This document shows, piece after piece, positions 8,418 through 19,714 of a stretch of DNA of 64,000 nucleotides. Both the position numbers and the translations under genes were made by a program. Each line of letters begins with the position of its first letter. Positions within the stretch are counted from its first letter, which is position 1. The DNA comes from Aminobacter aganoensis. Lineage in GTDB: Bacteria; Pseudomonadota; Alphaproteobacteria; Rhizobiales; Rhizobiaceae. The notes beneath the pieces are model-generated. The model made no database searches, was not told the origin of the DNA, and saw nothing but the letters and a program-made list of their open reading frames with translations. The stretch spans positions 62,001-126,000 of the forward strand of contig NZ_JACHOU010000002.1 of NCBI RefSeq assembly GCF_014206975.1. Direction: 5' to 3'.

Positions 8418-8939
8418 CTATTTTGGCGCCGCTGCTGCGGTTTCGCCCGGCGGCAAGATCCGGAACGTGAAGGTCGATACCTTTTCGCCCGGCTTGAACG
8501 GCCCCGGCACCGCATTGCTGACCGGCTTCACGCTCTTGAGAAAAGCTGCAATTGCGGCCGCGTCTTCGGGGGTGAGCTGGGCCAGGGCACGCCACGGCAT
8601 GATCGGCGCCAGTTCCCGCCCGTCCGGTCTCTGACCGGTCTGGAGCGCCGTGACGACCTGCTCGGCTGTCCACTTGCCGATGCCCGTCTCGTTGTCGGGC
8701 GTGATGTTGCGGCCGACGAAGACACCCAGCCCCGGAATCTCGAAGCCGACATCCGAGCCGCCGAGATACTTCGAATCATCGGGCTTTCCCAAGAGATAGC
8801 CCGGCGTGTGGCAGTCGGTGCAACCACCCATCGTCACGAGATATTCGCCTCGCGCAACCTGCGCCTCGTCAGCAATGGCCGCCGAAGATGCGGCGATTGT
8901 CGCGGCCCACAATGCAAGTCCAATTGGTGTTCGAAACAT
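8418..8939 (-). CDS. Small periplasmic c-type cytochrome
   Basis: The 173-residue protein has an N-terminal signal peptide (about residues 1-23, ending AIA) and one haem-binding motif, CTDCH (Cys40, Cys43, His44). A Met in the later APIMPW segment is a likely axial ligand. It resembles the cytochrome c subunits that accept electrons from periplasmic dehydrogenases. ATG 8939 is preceded by AGGGGTGA. No partner dehydrogenase is adjacent; glpD next door encodes a cytoplasmic-side membrane enzyme, so no link is claimed. Confidence 0.82.
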   Translation of the reverse strand: MFRTPIGLALWAATIAASSAAIADEAQVARGEYLVTMGGCTDCHTPGYLLGKPDDSKYLGGSDVGFEIPGLGVFVGRNITPDNETGIGKWTAEQVVTALQTGQRPDGRELAPIMPWRALAQLTPEDAAAIAAFLKSVKPVSNAVPGPFKPGEKVSTFTFRILPPGETAAAAPK

Positions 8940-9291
8940 CGTTTCACCCCTGACGTTGCCTGTTTCTGCTCCCTCGCGTTCCGCCGCCTGTCGTCCCCGC
9001 CCTGGCATAGGTGCGGGACGCCCTAATTCTCGCACCCATGCGGGACCCTGACCAGCAGGGATCGCTTCATCATGACCTCGATCCAGGCTGCCGCGAGGCC
9101 CTTTCGTTTTCGCCAGGCATCCCAAAAAACGAACATTGCGGTCAACAAATGTCGTGCAATCGCCACGCTGAACCCTGTTTCGCGGGCGCAAGAACAGAAT
9201 ATTCAGTGCAATCCGCGCAAAAATCGCAACCAGATCGCTGAAATCCAATGCCCTACGCGACGTAATGCGCAACGGCACGATCATCGCTATA
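8940..9291. other. Long non-coding gap before glpD
   Basis: This 350-base stretch between divergent genes is less GC-rich than its surroundings. Open frames cross it, but they lack ribosome sites and family-like sequence. It presumably holds the cytochrome promoter and the start of the glp control region. I could not assign any specific element apart from the repeats at its right end. Confidence 0.4.
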
Positions 9292-9330
9292 TTTCGTTTG
9301 ACATTCATTTCTAGTTCGAAATAATCGAAA
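9292..9330. promoter_or_regulatory. Helically phased TTCGNNN repeats, candidate GlpR operator
   Basis: TTCGTTT (9293-9299), TTCATTT (9304-9310) and TTCGAAA (9315-9321) repeat at exact 11-base steps, and ATCGAAA (9324-9330) follows. Such phased heptads fit binding of a DeoR-family repressor like GlpR to one face of the helix. The array ends about 60 bases before glpD. No glpR gene is present in the window. Confidence 0.5.
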
Positions 9331-9388
9331 TCGAGCTTCGGAATACCCTGAAATTGCTGCACTGCGAAAAGGCGACGAAGGCGTGAGC

Positions 9389-10912
9389 ATGCCCGAGATA
9401 TACGACATTTTCGTCATCGGCGGCGGCATCAACGGCTGCGGAATCGCCCGGGACGCGGCTGGGCGCGGCTACTCCGTCTATCTCGCCGAAATGAGCGATC
9501 TGGCCAGCGGCACGTCGTCCTATTCGACCAAGCTGATCCATGGCGGCCTGCGCTATCTCGAGCACTATGAGTTCAGGCTCGTGCGCGAAGCGCTGATGGA
9601 ACGCGAAGTGCTGTGGCGCAACGCACCGCACATCATCTGGCCTATGCGCTTCGTCCTGCCTTACGCCAAGGGCCTGCGTCCTGCCTGGCTGATCCGTCTC
9701 GGGCTGTTTCTCTACGACCATATCGGCGGCCGCAAATTGCTGCCGCCGACCCGCACGCTCGACATGCGCAGCGACGCCGCCGGCAAGCCGCTGAAGCCGA
9801 TGTTTGCGCGCGCCTTCGAATATTCGGACGGCTGGGTGAACGACGCCCGCCTGGTGGTGCTCAATGCCCGCGACGCGGCCGACCGCGGCGCCGTCATCCG
9901 CACCCGCGCCAAGGTGACGAGCGCGCGGCGCGACAACGGCCACTGGAATATCGCCGTCGAAGATCTGCGCAACGGCCAGGTCGAGGAGGTCAAGGCACGG
10001 TTGATCGTCAACGCCGCCGGCCCGTGGATCGACCATGTGCTGACGGAGACCGTCGGGCAGAACAACGTCCACAATGTGCGGCTGGTCCAGGGCAGCCACA
10101 TCGTGGTGGCAAAGAAGTTCGACGACCCGCGCGCCTATTTCTTCCAGAACAAGGACGGGCGCATCATCTTCGCCATTCCCTATGAGGAAGACTTCACCCT
10201 CATCGGCACCACCGACCAGGACTATGACGGCGACCCGCGCCAGGCCAAGATCAGCCAGGCCGAGATCAGCTACCTGTGCGACGCAGCAAGCGAATATTTC
10301 GCCGAACCGGTAAAGCCCGAACACATCGTCTGGACCTATTCCGGCGTGCGGCCGCTCTATGACGATGGCGCCAGCAAGGCCCAGGAAGCGACGCGCGACT
10401 ACGTGCTGAAGTCCGACGGGCGCGAAGGCCAGGCGCCGATCGTCAACATCTTCGGTGGCAAGATCACCACTTACCGGCGCCTTGCCGAGTCGATGCTGGA
10501 AATCATCGAAAAACACCTGGGCAAGAAGGGCAAATCCTGGACCGCGACGGCAGCCCTGCCCGGCGGCGAGTTCGAGGCAACCGCCTTCGATGCGGAGGTG
10601 GTGAAGCTCAAGGCCGCCTATCCATTCCTCGACATGCGTCTGGCGCGGCGCCTGACACGCCTTTACGGCACGCGCGCCAAAGCCTTGCTCGGCCTTGCGA
10701 GGTCCGAGGCAGACCTGGGGCGCAATTTCGGCGCCGACCTCTACGAGGCAGAAGTCCGATACCTTGTCGCCAACGAATGGGCTTTGACGGCGGAGGACAT
10801 CTTGTGGCGGCGAACCAAGCGCGGCCTCAAGCTCGCCAAGGAGCAGGCCGCGTCACTCGACGAATTCATGCATGGAATAAGCCCGGGCGTGCACAACGCC
10901 GCGGCGGAGTAG
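9389..10912 (+). CDS. glpD: Aerobic glycerol-3-phosphate dehydrogenase
   Basis: The 507-residue FAD enzyme oxidises glycerol-3-phosphate to dihydroxyacetone phosphate at the membrane and passes electrons to quinone. The N-terminal FAD-binding motif is VIGGGINGCGIARDAAGRG, followed by the STKLIHGGLRYLEHYEFRLV segment typical of GlpD. The length is normal for the family. GAAGG at 9377-9381 favours ATG 9389; a GTG at 9383 in the same frame is the alternative. It is the first gene of the glycerol operon, 37 bases before glpS. Confidence 0.93.
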   Translation: MPEIYDIFVIGGGINGCGIARDAAGRGYSVYLAEMSDLASGTSSYSTKLIHGGLRYLEHYEFRLVREALMEREVLWRNAPHIIWPMRFVLPYAKGLRPAWLIRLGLFLYDHIGGRKLLPPTRTLDMRSDAAGKPLKPMFARAFEYSDGWVNDARLVVLNARDAADRGAVIRTRAKVTSARRDNGHWNIAVEDLRNGQVEEVKARLIVNAAGPWIDHVLTETVGQNNVHNVRLVQGSHIVVAKKFDDPRAYFFQNKDGRIIFAIPYEEDFTLIGTTDQDYDGDPRQAKISQAEISYLCDAASEYFAEPVKPEHIVWTYSGVRPLYDDGASKAQEATRDYVLKSDGREGQAPIVNIFGGKITTYRRLAESMLEIIEKHLGKKGKSWTATAALPGGEFEATAFDAEVVKLKAAYPFLDMRLARRLTRLYGTRAKALLGLARSEADLGRNFGADLYEAEVRYLVANEWALTAEDILWRRTKRGLKLAKEQAASLDEFMHGISPGVHNAAAE

Positions 10913-10949
10913 GCGCCACCGCCTGATATCTGCCCTGGGAGGAGGGGAA

Positions 10950-12032
10950 ATGCTGGAACTACGCAATGTAACCAAGGCGGTTGCCGGCGCGGACCACATC
11001 CGCGACGTCTCGCTCAACCTGCAGCACGGCAGCCTGAACGTGCTGCTCGGGCCGACGCTGTCCGGCAAGACAAGCCTGATGCGGCTGATGGCCGGGCTCG
11101 ACAAGCCGACCGCCGGCTCGGTCTGGTTCGATGGCGTGGACGTCACCGGCGTGCCGGTGCAAAAGCGCAACATCGCCATGGTCTACCAACAGTTCATCAA
11201 TTACCCGGCGATGACGGTCTACGAAAACATCGCCTCGCCGCTGCGTGTTGCCGGCGCCGACAAGGCCAGGATCGACCAGGAGGTCAAGCGCGCCGCCGAA
11301 CTGCTCAAGCTGACGCCCTATCTCGACCGCACCCCGCTCAATCTCTCCGGCGGCCAGCAGCAGCGCACCGCGCTTGCCCGCGCCATCGTCAAGAATGCCC
11401 GGCTGGTGCTGCTCGACGAGCCGCTGGCCAATCTCGACTACAAGCTGCGCGAAGAACTGCGCGCAGAACTGCCGAAGATCTTCGCCGAAACCGGCGCGAT
11501 CTTTGTCTATGCCACGACCGAACCGCATGAAGCACTGCTGCTCGGCGGCAATGTGGCGACTCTGTCGGAAGGCCGTATCACCCAGTTTGGTCCGACGATC
11601 GAGGTGTTCCGCAAGCCGAACGACCTGATCACGGCGCGGACCTTTGCCGACCCGCCGCTCAACACGATCGTGCTGAAGAAGAGCGGCCGCAGTTTCCAGC
11701 TTGATGGTGGGGTGGACCTCCCGGTGCCGGCAGACCTCGCCGGCATTGCCGACGCCAGCTATACGATCGGCTTCCAGCCCCACCATCTTTCTTTCGAGAA
11801 GCGCAACACAGATGCGGTTGGCGTGAAGGCCAAGGTGACGGTGACTGAGATCACCGGCTCCGAAAGCTTCGTGCACCTCGATTTCGCGGATGCCCGCTGG
11901 GTGATGCTCACGCCTGGCATCCGCCAGTTCGAGCCGGACGAGACCATCGAGGTCTTCATCGACCCTCGCCACGTCATGGTTTTCGACGCGAACGGCCGTT
12001 CTGCCGCCGCGCCATCGCAGCTGGCAGCGTAG
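10950..12032 (+). CDS. glpS: Glycerol ABC importer ATP-binding protein GlpS
   Basis: This 360-residue ATPase is the first of two encoded in tandem. Walker A is GPTLSGKTS (residues 34-42) and the signature LSGGQ (132-136) is intact, as is Walker B LLDEPLANLD. The H-loop position, normally His in VTHD, reads ATTE (residues 188-191), so the catalytic-site His appears to be replaced by Thr190. The gene order glpS-T-P-Q-U-V matches the glycerol importer described in Rhizobium leguminosarum. GlpS should pair with GlpT as a heterodimer on the GlpP/GlpQ membrane domains. Confidence 0.9.
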   Translation: MLELRNVTKAVAGADHIRDVSLNLQHGSLNVLLGPTLSGKTSLMRLMAGLDKPTAGSVWFDGVDVTGVPVQKRNIAMVYQQFINYPAMTVYENIASPLRVAGADKARIDQEVKRAAELLKLTPYLDRTPLNLSGGQQQRTALARAIVKNARLVLLDEPLANLDYKLREELRAELPKIFAETGAIFVYATTEPHEALLLGGNVATLSEGRITQFGPTIEVFRKPNDLITARTFADPPLNTIVLKKSGRSFQLDGGVDLPVPADLAGIADASYTIGFQPHHLSFEKRNTDAVGVKAKVTVTEITGSESFVHLDFADARWVMLTPGIRQFEPDETIEVFIDPRHVMVFDANGRSAAAPSQLAA

Positions 12033-12041
12033 GAGGGCGAA

Positions 12042-13109
<1,068 letters not shown>

Positions 13110-13111
13110 CC

Positions 13112-13978
<867 letters not shown>

Positions 13979-13979
13979 G

Positions 13980-14915
13980 ATGACGGACACGAGCGAAGCC
14001 GTCGTGAGCACCGACAAGGACAAGATGATGCGCAATGCGCCGGCCACCGAAGGCGTGGCCCATGGCAGTTCCGCCGATGCGGCGCTGGCCAGGCGGATGC
14101 GGCGACGCGGTGAGGAATCGCGCTTCTGGTGGGTGGTGCCGACGATCTACATCATCTTCCTGATGCTGCCGATCTACTGGCTGATCAACATGAGCTTCAA
14201 GTCGAACCAGGAGATCCTGGGCGCCTTCTCGCTATGGCCGCAAAACCCGACGCTTCGCAACTACGGCGTGATCTTCACCGATCCGTCCTGGTACAAGGGC
14301 TACATCAACTCGATCATCTATGTGGTCATGAACACGGCGATTTCGATCTCCGTCGCCCTGCCTGCGGCCTATGCCTTCTCGCGCTACCGCTTCCTGGGCG
14401 ACAAGCACCTGTTCTTCTGGCTTTTGACCAATCGCATGGCGCCACCTGCGGTGTTCGCCCTGCCCTTCTTCCAGCTCTATTCCGCCTTCGGCCTGATCGA
14501 CACGCACATCGCAGTTGCATTGGCCCATTGCCTGTTCAACGTGCCGCTGGCTGTGTGGATCCTCGAAGGCTTCATGTCGGGCGTGCCGAAGGAGATCGAC
14601 GAGACCGCCTATATCGACGGCTATTCGTTCCCACGCTTCTTCGTGAAGATCTTCGTGCCCCTGATCGCCAGCGGCATCGGGGTCGCGGCCTTCTTCTGCT
14701 TCATGTTCTCGTGGGTCGAACTGCTGATCGCCCGCACGCTGACCACCACCGACGCCAAGCCGATCGCCGCTATCATGACGCGCACGGTCTCGGCCTCGGG
14801 CATGGACTGGGGCGTGCTTGCCGCAGCGGGCGTGCTGACCATCATTCCGGGTGCGCTCGTCATCTGGTTCGTCCGCAACTACATCGCCAAGGGCTTTGCC
14901 CTGGGCCGCGTCTGA
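13980..14915 (+). CDS. glpQ: Glycerol ABC importer permease GlpQ
   Basis: The MalG-like permease has 311 residues. Its first 45 or so residues are a hydrophilic cytoplasmic extension before the first membrane segment (VVPTIYIIFLMLPIYWL), longer than in most MalG-type proteins. The EAA loop (IDETAYIDGYS) is near residue 205. It is not the glycerophosphodiester phosphodiesterase that carries the same symbol in E. coli. Confidence 0.9.
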   Translation: MTDTSEAVVSTDKDKMMRNAPATEGVAHGSSADAALARRMRRRGEESRFWWVVPTIYIIFLMLPIYWLINMSFKSNQEILGAFSLWPQNPTLRNYGVIFTDPSWYKGYINSIIYVVMNTAISISVALPAAYAFSRYRFLGDKHLFFWLLTNRMAPPAVFALPFFQLYSAFGLIDTHIAVALAHCLFNVPLAVWILEGFMSGVPKEIDETAYIDGYSFPRFFVKIFVPLIASGIGVAAFFCFMFSWVELLIARTLTTTDAKPIAAIMTRTVSASGMDWGVLAAAGVLTIIPGALVIWFVRNYIAKGFALGRV

Positions 14916-14928
14916 GGGAGCGCTTGCG

Positions 14929-15210
14929 ATGGATTTTTCCTGGATGGCCTGGACGCTGCCAACGGCAGCCTTCTTCATCACCATCTTCCTGATGCTCGTC
15001 GGCATGGGTGTGTGGGAGTATTTTTCGCCCGGCGGCAACCCGCGCGTCGGCATCCTCCGGTTCGAGACGACCCGGGGCGACAGGCTTTTCGTTTCGCTGC
15101 TTGGCAGCGCCTTCATTCATCTCGCATGGCTGGGCCTGATCGGGCCCAACCTGTGGTGGGCTCTCGCTCTCGCAGTGGTCTACGCCATCGGCGTATTCCG
15201 CTTCGTCTAG
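14929..15210 (+). CDS. glpU: Small membrane protein GlpU (DUF2160)
   Basis: This 93-residue protein has two or three hydrophobic segments, at about residues 5-25 and 52-90, and matches the small conserved protein found between glpQ and glpV in rhizobial glycerol importers. Its molecular role is unknown; an accessory or assembly role in the membrane complex is inferred from conserved position only. The start at 14929 follows GAGGGAG at 14914-14920. Confidence 0.82.
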   Translation: MDFSWMAWTLPTAAFFITIFLMLVGMGVWEYFSPGGNPRVGILRFETTRGDRLFVSLLGSAFIHLAWLGLIGPNLWWALALAVVYAIGVFRFV

Positions 15211-15284
15211 AGGGGGAAATGTTGGGCCGCCGCAAGCCCGCGGCGGCGCCAAATGGCAATGCAACCTTGTTTGGGAGGAAATTA

Positions 15285-17009
15285 ATGCGACGCCATATTC
15301 TAGCATCAACGAGCGTGATCGCCCTGCTTTTGGGCGCGGGCAATGCCTTTGCCGGCATGGAGGAAGCGAAAACCTTCCTCGATACCGAGATCAAGGACAT
15401 GTCGGCGCTCGACCGCGCCGGCCAGGAAGCCGAAATGCAGTGGTTCATCGATGCGGCGAAACCTTTTGCCGGCATGGAGATCAAGGTCGTTTCGGAAACC
15501 ATCACCACGCACGAGTATGAATCGAAGACGCTCGCCAAGGCGTTCTCCGACATCACCGGCATCAAGATCACGCACGACCTCATCGGCGAGGGCGACGTCA
15601 TCGAAAAGCTGCAGACGCAGATGCAGTCGGGCGAAAACATCTATGACGCCTATGTCAACGATTCCGACCTGATCGGCACCCACTGGCGCTATCTGCAGGC
15701 GCGCAGCCTGACCGACTGGATGGCCAACGAAGGCAAGGACGTCACCAACCCCAACCTCGACATCGCCGACTTCATCGGCACGAAGTTCACGACAGCCCCG
15801 GACGGCAAGCTCTACCAGCTCCCCGACCAGCAGTTCGCCAACCTCTACTGGTTCCGCTACGACTGGTTCAACGACGAGAAGAACAAGGCGGACTTCAAGG
15901 CGAAGTACGGCTACGACCTCGGCGTCCCGGTCAACTGGTCGGCCTACGAGGACATCGCCGAGTTCTTCACCGGCCGCGACATCAATGGCCAGAAGGTCTA
16001 TGGCCACATGGACTACGGCAAGAAGGACCCCTCGCTCGGCTGGCGGTTCACCGACGCCTGGCTGTCGATGGCCGGCAACGGCGACAAGGGCCTGCCGAAC
16101 GGCCTGCCGGTCGACGAATGGGGCATCAAGGTCAACGAGAAGTCGCAGCCGGTAGGCTCCTGCGTCGCCCGCGGCGGCGACACCAACGGCCCGGCCTCGG
16201 TCTATTCGATCGTCAAGTATCTCGACTGGCTCAAGGCCTATGCTCCGCCGGAAGCCCAGGGCATGACCTTCTCCGAATCCGGACCGGTCCCGGCCCAGGG
16301 CGCGGTTGCCCAGCAGATCTTCTGGTACACCGCGTTCACTGCCGACATGGTCAAGCCCGGCCTGCCTGTGATGAACGAGGACGGCACGCCGAAATGGCGC
16401 ATGGCGCCCTCGCCGCACGGCGTCTACTGGAAGGACGGAATGAAGCTTGGCTACCAGGACGTCGGTTCGTGGACGATCCTGAAATCCACGCCTGACGACC
16501 GTGCCAAGGCCGCCTGGCTCTACGCGCAGTTCGTGACGTCGAAGACCGTGGACGTGAAGAAGAGCCATGTCGGCCTGACCTTCATCCGCCAGTCGACCCT
16601 CGATCACAAGAGCTTCAGCGATCGTGCGCCGCAGCTCGGCGGCCTGGTCGAGTTCTACCGTTCACCGGCCCGCGTGCAGTGGTCGCCGACCGGCACCAAC
16701 GTGCCTGACTATCCCAAGCTGGCCCAGTTGTGGTGGCAGGCGATCGGCGACGCTTCATCGGGTGCGAAGACGGCCCAGGAAGCCATGGACTCGCTTTGCG
16801 CCGAGCAGGAAAAGGTGCTGGAACGCCTTGAGCGCGCCGGCATCCAGGGCGAAATCGGTCCGAAGCTGGCGGAGGAGCATGATCTCGCCTACTGGAACGC
16901 GGAAGCGGTCAAGGCAGGCAATCTTGCACCTCAGCTGAAGATCGAAAACGAAAAGGAAAAGCCGATCACCATCAACTACGATGAGTTGGTGAAGAGCTGG
17001 AGCAAGTAA
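15285..17009 (+). CDS. glpV: Glycerol ABC importer periplasmic binding protein GlpV
   Basis: The binding protein is large, 574 residues, as in other GlpV proteins, versus about 420 for ordinary sugar-binding proteins. A signal peptide covers residues 1-23 (ending AFA). GGGAGGA at 15273-15279 sets the start. It should capture glycerol and possibly related polyols in the periplasm for GlpPQ. It is followed by two hairpins, the second a terminator, before glpK. Confidence 0.9.
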   Translation: MRRHILASTSVIALLLGAGNAFAGMEEAKTFLDTEIKDMSALDRAGQEAEMQWFIDAAKPFAGMEIKVVSETITTHEYESKTLAKAFSDITGIKITHDLIGEGDVIEKLQTQMQSGENIYDAYVNDSDLIGTHWRYLQARSLTDWMANEGKDVTNPNLDIADFIGTKFTTAPDGKLYQLPDQQFANLYWFRYDWFNDEKNKADFKAKYGYDLGVPVNWSAYEDIAEFFTGRDINGQKVYGHMDYGKKDPSLGWRFTDAWLSMAGNGDKGLPNGLPVDEWGIKVNEKSQPVGSCVARGGDTNGPASVYSIVKYLDWLKAYAPPEAQGMTFSESGPVPAQGAVAQQIFWYTAFTADMVKPGLPVMNEDGTPKWRMAPSPHGVYWKDGMKLGYQDVGSWTILKSTPDDRAKAAWLYAQFVTSKTVDVKKSHVGLTFIRQSTLDHKSFSDRAPQLGGLVEFYRSPARVQWSPTGTNVPDYPKLAQLWWQAIGDASSGAKTAQEAMDSLCAEQEKVLERLERAGIQGEIGPKLAEEHDLAYWNAEAVKAGNLAPQLKIENEKEKPITINYDELVKSWSK

Positions 17010-17014
17010 GGGCT

Positions 17015-17033
17015 CAGGCGGACATTCCGCCTG
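17015..17033 (+). other. 8-bp hairpin after glpV
   Basis: CAGGCGGA (17015-17022) and TCCGCCTG (17026-17033) pair perfectly around CAT. It has no T-run, so it is not a terminator itself. It may protect the 3' end of the binding-protein message, a common arrangement in ABC operons. Confidence 0.5.
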
Positions 17034-17042
17034 GCAGGACCT

Positions 17043-17076
17043 GGGGAGACGGCGCAGTGCCGTCTCCCCTCTTTTT
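17043..17076 (+). terminator. Strong rho-independent terminator between glpV and glpK
   Basis: An 11-bp perfect GC-rich stem (17043-17053 with 17059-17069) with a 5-base loop is followed by TCTTTTT. It lies only 22 bases before the glpK start and 12 bases before its ribosome site, so it should lower or condition read-through into glpK. Confidence 0.88.
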
Positions 17077-17098
17077 GCAAGTGACTGCGGAGGGGAAG

Positions 17099-18592
17099 AT
17101 GAGCGGATTCATTCTGGCGATCGACCAGGGCACCACGTCCAGCCGGGCAATCGTGTTCGATCAGGCAATGAGGGTTGCAGGCGTCGGCCAGAAGGAATTT
17201 GCCCAGCATTTCCCGGCGTCGGGCTGGGTCGAACATGATCCGGAAGAAATCTGGGACAGCGTGGTTTCGACTTGCAAGACTGCCCTGAAGAAGGCCGGCA
17301 GGGACGCCGCCGACATCGCGGCGATCGGCATCACCAACCAGCGCGAAACCGTGGTCATCTGGGACAAGGCGACAGGCAAGCCGATCCACAACGCGATCGT
17401 GTGGCAGGATCGGCGTACCGCCCCGCTGTGCGCCAAGCTCAAGAAGCAAGGGCTGGAGCCGCGCTTCACCCGGAAGACCGGCCTGCTGCTCGACCCCTAT
17501 TTCTCCGGCACCAAGATCGCCTGGCTGCTCGACAAGGTCAAAGGCGCGCGCAAGCGGGCCGAGCGCGGCGAGCTGCTGGCGGGCACCATCGACTCGTTCC
17601 TGATCTGGCGGCTGACCGGCGGCAAGGTGCATGCGACGGACGCCACCAACGCCTCGCGCACGCTGGTCTACAACATCGAGAAGAACGTCTGGGATGCCGA
17701 ACTACTCGACATCCTGCGCATTCCGGCTTCCCTCTTGCCCGAGGTCAAGGACTGCGCCGCAGACTTCGGCGTGACCGCGAAGGCGCTTTTCGGCGCGGAA
17801 ATCCCGATCCTCGGCGTCGCCGGCGACCAGCAGGCGGCGACCATCGGCCAGGCCTGTTTCGAGCCCGGCATGATGAAGTCGACCTACGGCACCGGGTGCT
17901 TTGCCATCCTCAACACCGGCGGCGACATCGTGCGCTCGAAGAACCGGCTGCTCACCACCATCGCCTACAGGCTCGACGGCAAGACCACCTATGCGCTGGA
18001 AGGCTCCATCTTCATCGCCGGCGCTGCGGTGCAGTGGCTGCGCGACGGCATCAAGGTGATCGGCAAGGCCGAGCACAGCGGCGAACTGGCGGTACAGGCC
18101 GACGACACCCAGAGCGTCTATCTCGTGCCTGCCTTCGTGGGCCTCGGCGCACCGCACTGGGATGCCGAGGCACGCGGCGCCATCTATGGCCTGACCCGCA
18201 ACACCGGACCCGAAGAATTTGCCCGGGCAGCACTGGAGTCCGTCGCCTACCAGACCCGCGACCTGCTCGACGCGATGAAGAAGGACTGGAAGACCCGGAA
18301 CGGCAAGACGGTGCTGCGCGTCGACGGCGGCATGGTCGCCTCCGACTGGACGATGCAGCGCCTCGCCGACATCCTCGACGCACCGGTCGACCGGCCGACG
18401 GTGCTCGAAACCACGGCCCTCGGCGCTGCCTGGCTTGCCGGTTCCCGGGCGGGGGTGTGGCCGAAGGCCAAGGACTTCGCCAAGGCCTGGGCGCTCGACC
18501 GACAGTTCAAGCCCGAGATGCAGCCGGCCGTGCGCACGGCCAAGCTGAAGGGCTGGCACGACGCCGTGCGCCGGACCCTGACGCCAAAGTAG
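17099..18592 (+). CDS. glpK: Glycerol kinase
   Basis: The 497-residue FGGY kinase phosphorylates glycerol to glycerol-3-phosphate, the substrate of GlpD upstream. The N-terminal DQGTTSSRA motif (residues 8-16), the YGTGCF ATP-binding segment and the FGGY-type C-terminal signature are all visible. Length is normal. GGAGGGG at 17089-17095 sets ATG 17099. It completes import plus the two first catabolic steps, although a strong terminator separates it from the importer genes. Confidence 0.95.
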   Translation: MSGFILAIDQGTTSSRAIVFDQAMRVAGVGQKEFAQHFPASGWVEHDPEEIWDSVVSTCKTALKKAGRDAADIAAIGITNQRETVVIWDKATGKPIHNAIVWQDRRTAPLCAKLKKQGLEPRFTRKTGLLLDPYFSGTKIAWLLDKVKGARKRAERGELLAGTIDSFLIWRLTGGKVHATDATNASRTLVYNIEKNVWDAELLDILRIPASLLPEVKDCAADFGVTAKALFGAEIPILGVAGDQQAATIGQACFEPGMMKSTYGTGCFAILNTGGDIVRSKNRLLTTIAYRLDGKTTYALEGSIFIAGAAVQWLRDGIKVIGKAEHSGELAVQADDTQSVYLVPAFVGLGAPHWDAEARGAIYGLTRNTGPEEFARAALESVAYQTRDLLDAMKKDWKTRNGKTVLRVDGGMVASDWTMQRLADILDAPVDRPTVLETTALGAAWLAGSRAGVWPKAKDFAKAWALDRQFKPEMQPAVRTAKLKGWHDAVRRTLTPK

Positions 18593-18610
18593 CGGCTCCA
18601 GGCAGCCGGC

Positions 18611-19687
18611 CTATCTGGCGAAGCTCGACAACAGAGCCTGCGCTTCCTCGGCGAGGGTTCGCGTCAGCTCGGCCGCCGGCATTTCACGGCCGAAACGTGC
18701 AGCCTGGCCCGCCCACAACGACATGAAGTCGCCCGAGCCCTGCGGCTCTGACTTCGCCCGAAGCGGCGCCAGCGCGCCGCCGGCAAGCGGAAAAGCCGGC
18801 GCCAAATCGGACAGCGGACCAACTTCGCGCATGATGCGGTTGACGATGCCTCGCGCCGGCCGGCCGGTGAAGACATTCGTCAGGGCGGTGTGATCGTCCT
18901 TGGCGCTCCGCAGCACTGCCTTGTGAGGGGCGGCCACCTTGGCTTCCGGGCAGAACAGATAGGCGGTGCCGATCTGCACCGCCGAGGCCCCAAGCACGAA
19001 AGCCGCCACGATGCCGCGTGCATCGGCGATGCCGCCGGCCGCGATGACCGGCACCTTGACCGCATCGACCACCTGCGGCACCAGCGCGAAGGTGCCGGGC
19101 TGGTTGGCGAGGTCGTCGGTGAGAAAGATGCCGCGATGGCCACCAGCCTCGGCACCCTGGGCGATGATGGCGTCGCAGCCATGCTGCTCCAGCCAAACTG
19201 CCTCATCGGCAGTGGTCGCCGACGACAGCACCTTGGCGCCAGTCGCCTTGACCCGGTCGAGCAGGGCTGAATCGGGCAGGCCGAAATGGAAGCTCACCAC
19301 CTCGGGACGGAATTCCTCGACGATGCCACAGAACTGTTCGTCGAAAGGCGCGCGCGCCGATCGCGGCGCAGGCGCCGCGGGATCGAGCCCCAGTTCGAGG
19401 TAGAAGGGTTCGAGGCGCTTTTTCCAGGCTGTCTCACGAGCGAGGTCTTCCTCAGGCTGCTTGTGGCAGAAGAAATTGACGTTGATCGGCCTGGACGTAC
19501 GCTGCCGGAAGATGCCGAGTTCGGTCCGCGTCTTTTCCGGCGTCATCAGCGCACAGGGCAAGCCGCCCAGCCCGCCAGCTTCGGAAACGGCAATCACCAT
19601 CTCGGAATCGACCGGCCCGGCCATCGGCGCCTGCAAGATCGGAAGGTCGAGGCCCAGGAGATCAAGAATTCGACGATCGGGCCACAT
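18611..19687 (-). CDS. Nitronate monooxygenase-like FMN protein
   Basis: The 358-residue protein has a TIM-barrel of the 2-nitropropane dioxygenase/nitronate monooxygenase family. The N-terminal QAPMAG motif, the GAEAGGHRG segment and AAGGIADARG near the phosphate-binding loop match FMN-binding features of the family. It would oxidise alkyl nitronates or a related toxic metabolite in the cytoplasm; enoyl-ACP reductase FabK shares the fold but is less likely from the motifs. It lies downstream of ccmC with a 27-base gap and may be cotranscribed. Confidence 0.82.
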   Translation of the reverse strand: MWPDRRILDLLGLDLPILQAPMAGPVDSEMVIAVSEAGGLGGLPCALMTPEKTRTELGIFRQRTSRPINVNFFCHKQPEEDLARETAWKKRLEPFYLELGLDPAAPAPRSARAPFDEQFCGIVEEFRPEVVSFHFGLPDSALLDRVKATGAKVLSSATTADEAVWLEQHGCDAIIAQGAEAGGHRGIFLTDDLANQPGTFALVPQVVDAVKVPVIAAGGIADARGIVAAFVLGASAVQIGTAYLFCPEAKVAAPHKAVLRSAKDDHTALTNVFTGRPARGIVNRIMREVGPLSDLAPAFPLAGGALAPLRAKSEPQGSGDFMSLWAGQAARFGREMPAAELTRTLAEEAQALLSSFAR

Positions 19688-19714
19688 GTTGACTTCCTTC
19701 CTGGGTTTGGCTGC

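Noticed and set aside
8940-9362. Extension of the cytochrome c frame to a start at 9362
   Set aside because: It would bury the signal peptide deep inside the protein and cross the glp control region; ATG 8939 has a ribosome site and a normal signal peptide.
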